From Betaproteobacteria bacterium (GTDB lineage: Bacteria; Pseudomonadota; Gammaproteobacteria; Burkholderiales; Rhodocyclaceae): a stretch of 64,000 nucleotides of DNA. Positions 62,245 to 64,000 of the stretch are shown piece by piece. Below the pieces are notes generated by a model. It searched no databases. It was given only the letters and a program-made list of their open reading frames with translations, and was not told the origin of the DNA. The position numbers and the translations under genes were made by a program. The stretch spans positions 16,623-80,622 of the forward strand of contig WREP01000007.1 in the NCBI GenBank assembly GCA_009779265.1, given 5' to 3'. Each line of letters begins with the position of its first letter. Position 1 is the stretch's first letter.

Positions 62245-62708
62245 TGGCCGACATCGGCGCCCTGACCGCGCGCGAAATCGCGCTCCTCGCCCGCTTCGTC
62301 GAATTGCTCAAGGACGAGCAGGAAACCTTGCGCCGCGCCGACCCGGAACCCCTGGCCGACATCGGCGCGGCCAAGGTGGCCTTGGTCGAACAACTGAACG
62401 CCCTCGAAAACGAACGCCGCGACGCGCTCGCTATCGACGGCGCGGAAAAAATCCGCAGCGCCATGAGCCAATGGCTCGCCGCCAACCCAACGCAGCAGCA
62501 GGTCGCCCGCGACTGGCAAACCCTGCTCGAACTGGCCGGGGAAGCCAAGGAACTGCACAACCTCAACGCCGGCCTGGTCGCCCTGCACCTGCAACAGACC
62601 GGCGACGCACTGCACGTTCTCGACGCCCGCCGCGCCGGCGACTCCCTCTACGGCAGCAACGGCCAGACCACGGCAACCAGCGGCAGCCGCCTCGTCGACT
62701 CGGCCTGA
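62244..62708 (+). CDS. flgN: FlgK/FlgL export chaperone FlgN
   Basis: The helical chaperone of the hook-filament junction proteins. The 154-residue protein has LTAREIALLARFVELLKDEQETLRRADPEPLADIGAAKVALVEQLNALENERRDAL and ends SGSRLVDSA. It overlaps flgM by 1 base. The part of the gene at 62638-62670 is repeated 770 bases downstream. Confidence 0.9.
   Translation: MADIGALTAREIALLARFVELLKDEQETLRRADPEPLADIGAAKVALVEQLNALENERRDALAIDGAEKIRSAMSQWLAANPTQQQVARDWQTLLELAGEAKELHNLNAGLVALHLQQTGDALHVLDARRAGDSLYGSNGQTTATSGSRLVDSA
62638..62670 (+). repeat. Direct repeat, left copy (inside flgN)
   Basis: This 33-base stretch of flgN (GCG..TCCCTCTACGGCAGCAAC..) recurs at 63408-63440 with 30 of 33 identical bases. 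All three changes are transitions in which the right copy has A or T. The pair brackets an AT-rich segment with one gene, as in a segmental insertion or site-specific integration. Confidence 0.8.
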
Positions 62709-62788
62709 ATTCCCCGCCGCCTCACCTTTCCCGCGCTATTAATTGTGGTCTATCCCTGAGGTTTCTTCATGTGGCAGCGCCCAATCCC

Positions 62789-63274
62789 ATGCAATTGCCA
62801 GGAATAGCGTTCCATTTATTTGTTTTAGCCATTGCATTTTCATTGGCGGAAATTGCCCTTCAATATTATTGGGTTCGCTCCTATTTTGTTATGGGAATCC
62901 CCCTTTTTTATTATTCTTTTCCGGGTTGTGAAAATTTATCGATCAATGAAAACTCTGATGTTGAACGAAAATTCTCAATAATGAAAATTTCAGATTGCAA
63001 TTACGCAATCAGACAAGCTGGTTTTTGGTATAGAAATGCCTACTGGCATGGTCATGGAGCTGTTGGCTCCAAGGGGGGATGCAAGTTGGTAATTTTTGTC
63101 AACATTCATATCTTATTTTCGGGCGCTTTTTTCGGTTCTATCGCTAGTAGCACATTGGCTGGGGTTTTATTTGGGGTCTTTGCTATCTGGGTTTTGTGCT
63201 GGTATTTTTTTATCAAGGAAATGTTAGAGGAGATGGCCGGGGTAATACAGAGAGATTCTTGCAATAATAATTGA
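62789..63274 (+). CDS. Hypothetical AT-rich membrane protein
   Basis: A 161-residue protein from an AT-rich segment. It has an N-terminal hydrophobic helix (AFHLFVLAIAFSLAEIALQYYWV, about 7-29), a soluble middle with several Asn, Tyr and Cys residues (GCENLSINENSDVERKF), and two further hydrophobic segments near the C terminus (FVNIHILFSGAFFGSIASSTL and GVLFGVFAIWVLCWYFFI). No family is recognised and no good ribosome-binding site precedes the ATG at 62789. Composition unlike the flanking flagellar genes and the bracketing direct repeat suggest acquisition. Confidence 0.5.
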   Translation: MQLPGIAFHLFVLAIAFSLAEIALQYYWVRSYFVMGIPLFYYSFPGCENLSINENSDVERKFSIMKISDCNYAIRQAGFWYRNAYWHGHGAVGSKGGCKLVIFVNIHILFSGAFFGSIASSTLAGVLFGVFAIWVLCWYFFIKEMLEEMAGVIQRDSCNNN

Positions 63275-63317
63275 TTGTTATGCGGGCCATGAGTGAAAAC
63301 AGAGAAAATAGAAAATA

Positions 63318-63330
63318 GGGGTCAGACCCC
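63318..63330. repeat. GGGGTCAGACCCC palindrome
   Basis: A 13-base near-palindrome with 6-bp arms, a short repeat type found between genes in many proteobacteria. It lies in the 163-base gap between the two AT-rich genes, which otherwise holds only the hairpin at 63358-63385. Confidence 0.6.
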
Positions 63331-63357
63331 GGTTTAATTTTTGCAACGCCTTGTAAC

Positions 63358-63385
63358 GATGGGTTTCGCTGGCGCTCTACCCATC
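63358..63385. repeat. REP-like hairpin
   Basis: GATGGGT and ACCCATC (7-bp arms) enclose 14 bases, a sequence of the kind often found as a short interspersed repeat between genes in beta- and gammaproteobacteria. No T-run follows. Confidence 0.45.
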
Positions 63386-63407
63386 CTACGGCCCTGATTA
63401 CGCTCCA

Positions 63408-63440
63408 GCGATTCCCTCTACGGCAGCAACAGCCAGACTA
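63408..63440 (+). repeat. Direct repeat, right copy (flgN 3' fragment)
   Basis: The second copy of the 33-base stretch found inside flgN at 62638-62670, with 30 of 33 bases identical. It overlaps the stop codon of the next AT-rich gene on the minus strand. Confidence 0.8.
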
Positions 63441-63824
63441 TTTACAATTTCCTCGACCATCTACCATGGGAATATAATCGAAAGGGACGGGAATCTCACC
63501 TAATACTTCAGGCGCACTCCGCACAATGGATTGCTGGAGTCTAGCCTTGCAAACCTCTTCTAGCATGCAGTCTTTAAGGCTATCAAACATAGAGCTTGCA
63601 AGCAAATCAGCATTACACTTTGCCCTCTTAGTTCTACCAGCAATAATATCAAGCGCAATATCTCTATAGACCGTGTAATGCCCAAGCTCTACTTGTGCAA
63701 AAGCTATTTGAGACTCATCAGCAAACCAGCCAATAGCCAGTTTCCTACCTGCCCACACTCCGCTAACGAAAAAAGTTACGCCGCTAACAACCAGTATTAC
63801 AGCAAATACAATATGCCTTCTCAT
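63438..63824 (-). CDS. Hypothetical membrane-anchored protein
   Basis: A 128-residue protein with an N-terminal membrane helix (IVFAVILVVSGVTFFVSGVWAG, about 5-26) and a soluble domain with several cysteines (KCNADLL, DCMLEEVCK, RGNCK). No family is recognised. It is AT-rich, unlike the flagellar genes. The stop lies on the right copy of the direct repeat. The 176 bases after its start show no gene before the window ends. Confidence 0.5.
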   Translation of the reverse strand: MRRHIVFAVILVVSGVTFFVSGVWAGRKLAIGWFADESQIAFAQVELGHYTVYRDIALDIIAGRTKRAKCNADLLASSMFDSLKDCMLEEVCKARLQQSIVRSAPEVLGEIPVPFDYIPMVDGRGNCK

Positions 63825-64000
63825 TATTCATTATCTCCAGATGGATTTGCCGCTACCAGCACGGCATCGTACAGACGTTAGGGACTCTCTGAACAACCGT
63901 CCATCTTGGCAAGCCTTGTCATAAAAACCCTGGAAAATGTGTCAAGGCACAGGTTTTTGGGCTGTTGATCAAGAAATTTGGGGATTTCCCGTTTCACGGG

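Noticed and set aside
63876..64000. Possible left end of an insertion sequence
   Set aside because: The sequence looks unlike its surroundings, but no terminal repeat or transposase can be confirmed before the window ends.

Overview
The window is a dense, GC-rich stretch of bacterial chromosome. It most resembles a betaproteobacterium, probably Rhodocyclales (Dechloromonas/Azospira/Accumulibacter-like). This is inferred from the metG-apbC pair, the rpe-gph-trpEGDC cluster, the ribB-ribH-nusB-thiL-pgpA order, a two-gene cyanophycin synthetase locus, a PEP-CTERM protein and a complete polar-type flagellar set with a FleSR-like two-component system. No rRNA, tRNA or CRISPR array was seen.

Left part (1-13.4 kb): metG and apbC diverge, followed by a DUF2167 membrane protein paired with an M50-type protease. 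The minus strand then carries a cyanophycin locus, read from right to left: an ABC exporter with an N-terminal extension and zinc ribbon, a DUF1854 protein, a short degenerate CphA2-like synthetase, a full-length CphA, and a CBS-domain protein.

Middle (13.5-28.4 kb): a DUF4139 protein is followed by the minus-strand rpe-gph-trpL-trpE-[toxin-antitoxin]-trpG-trpD-trpC cluster. An 18-residue leader peptide with four tryptophans starts on the gph stop codon. It is followed by competing hairpins and a T-run, which is the layout of trp attenuation. A HigBA-like toxin-antitoxin pair lies inside the operon. An accessory patch follows: a methyltransferase remnant, a PEP-CTERM gene with a probable sigma-54 promoter, two broken transposases and a lone HicA-like gene. 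Then come pgpA, thiL, nusB, ribH and ribB, interrupted by two copies of a 176-bp palindromic repeat.

Right part (28.5-62.7 kb): nearly all structural flagellar genes are present: fliC-flaG-fliD-fliS-fliT-like, a second FliK-like protein with an FhlB-like protein, ycgR, fliE, fleSR, fliFGHIJ, fliK-fliLMNOPQR, flgBCDEFGHIJKL and flgAMN. Recognisable sigma-54 sites precede fliE, fliK and flgB, and sigma-28 sites precede fliC, flgK and flgM. This fits the usual hierarchy of early sigma-54 and late FliA control. A YefM-YoeB pair with a TGTACA operator sits between flgI and flgH. flhA, flhB, flhF, fliA and motAB are not in the window.

Far right (62.7-64 kb): AT-rich hypothetical genes follow flgN. 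One is bracketed by a 33-bp near-identical copy of the 3' end of flgN, which suggests a recent insertion.
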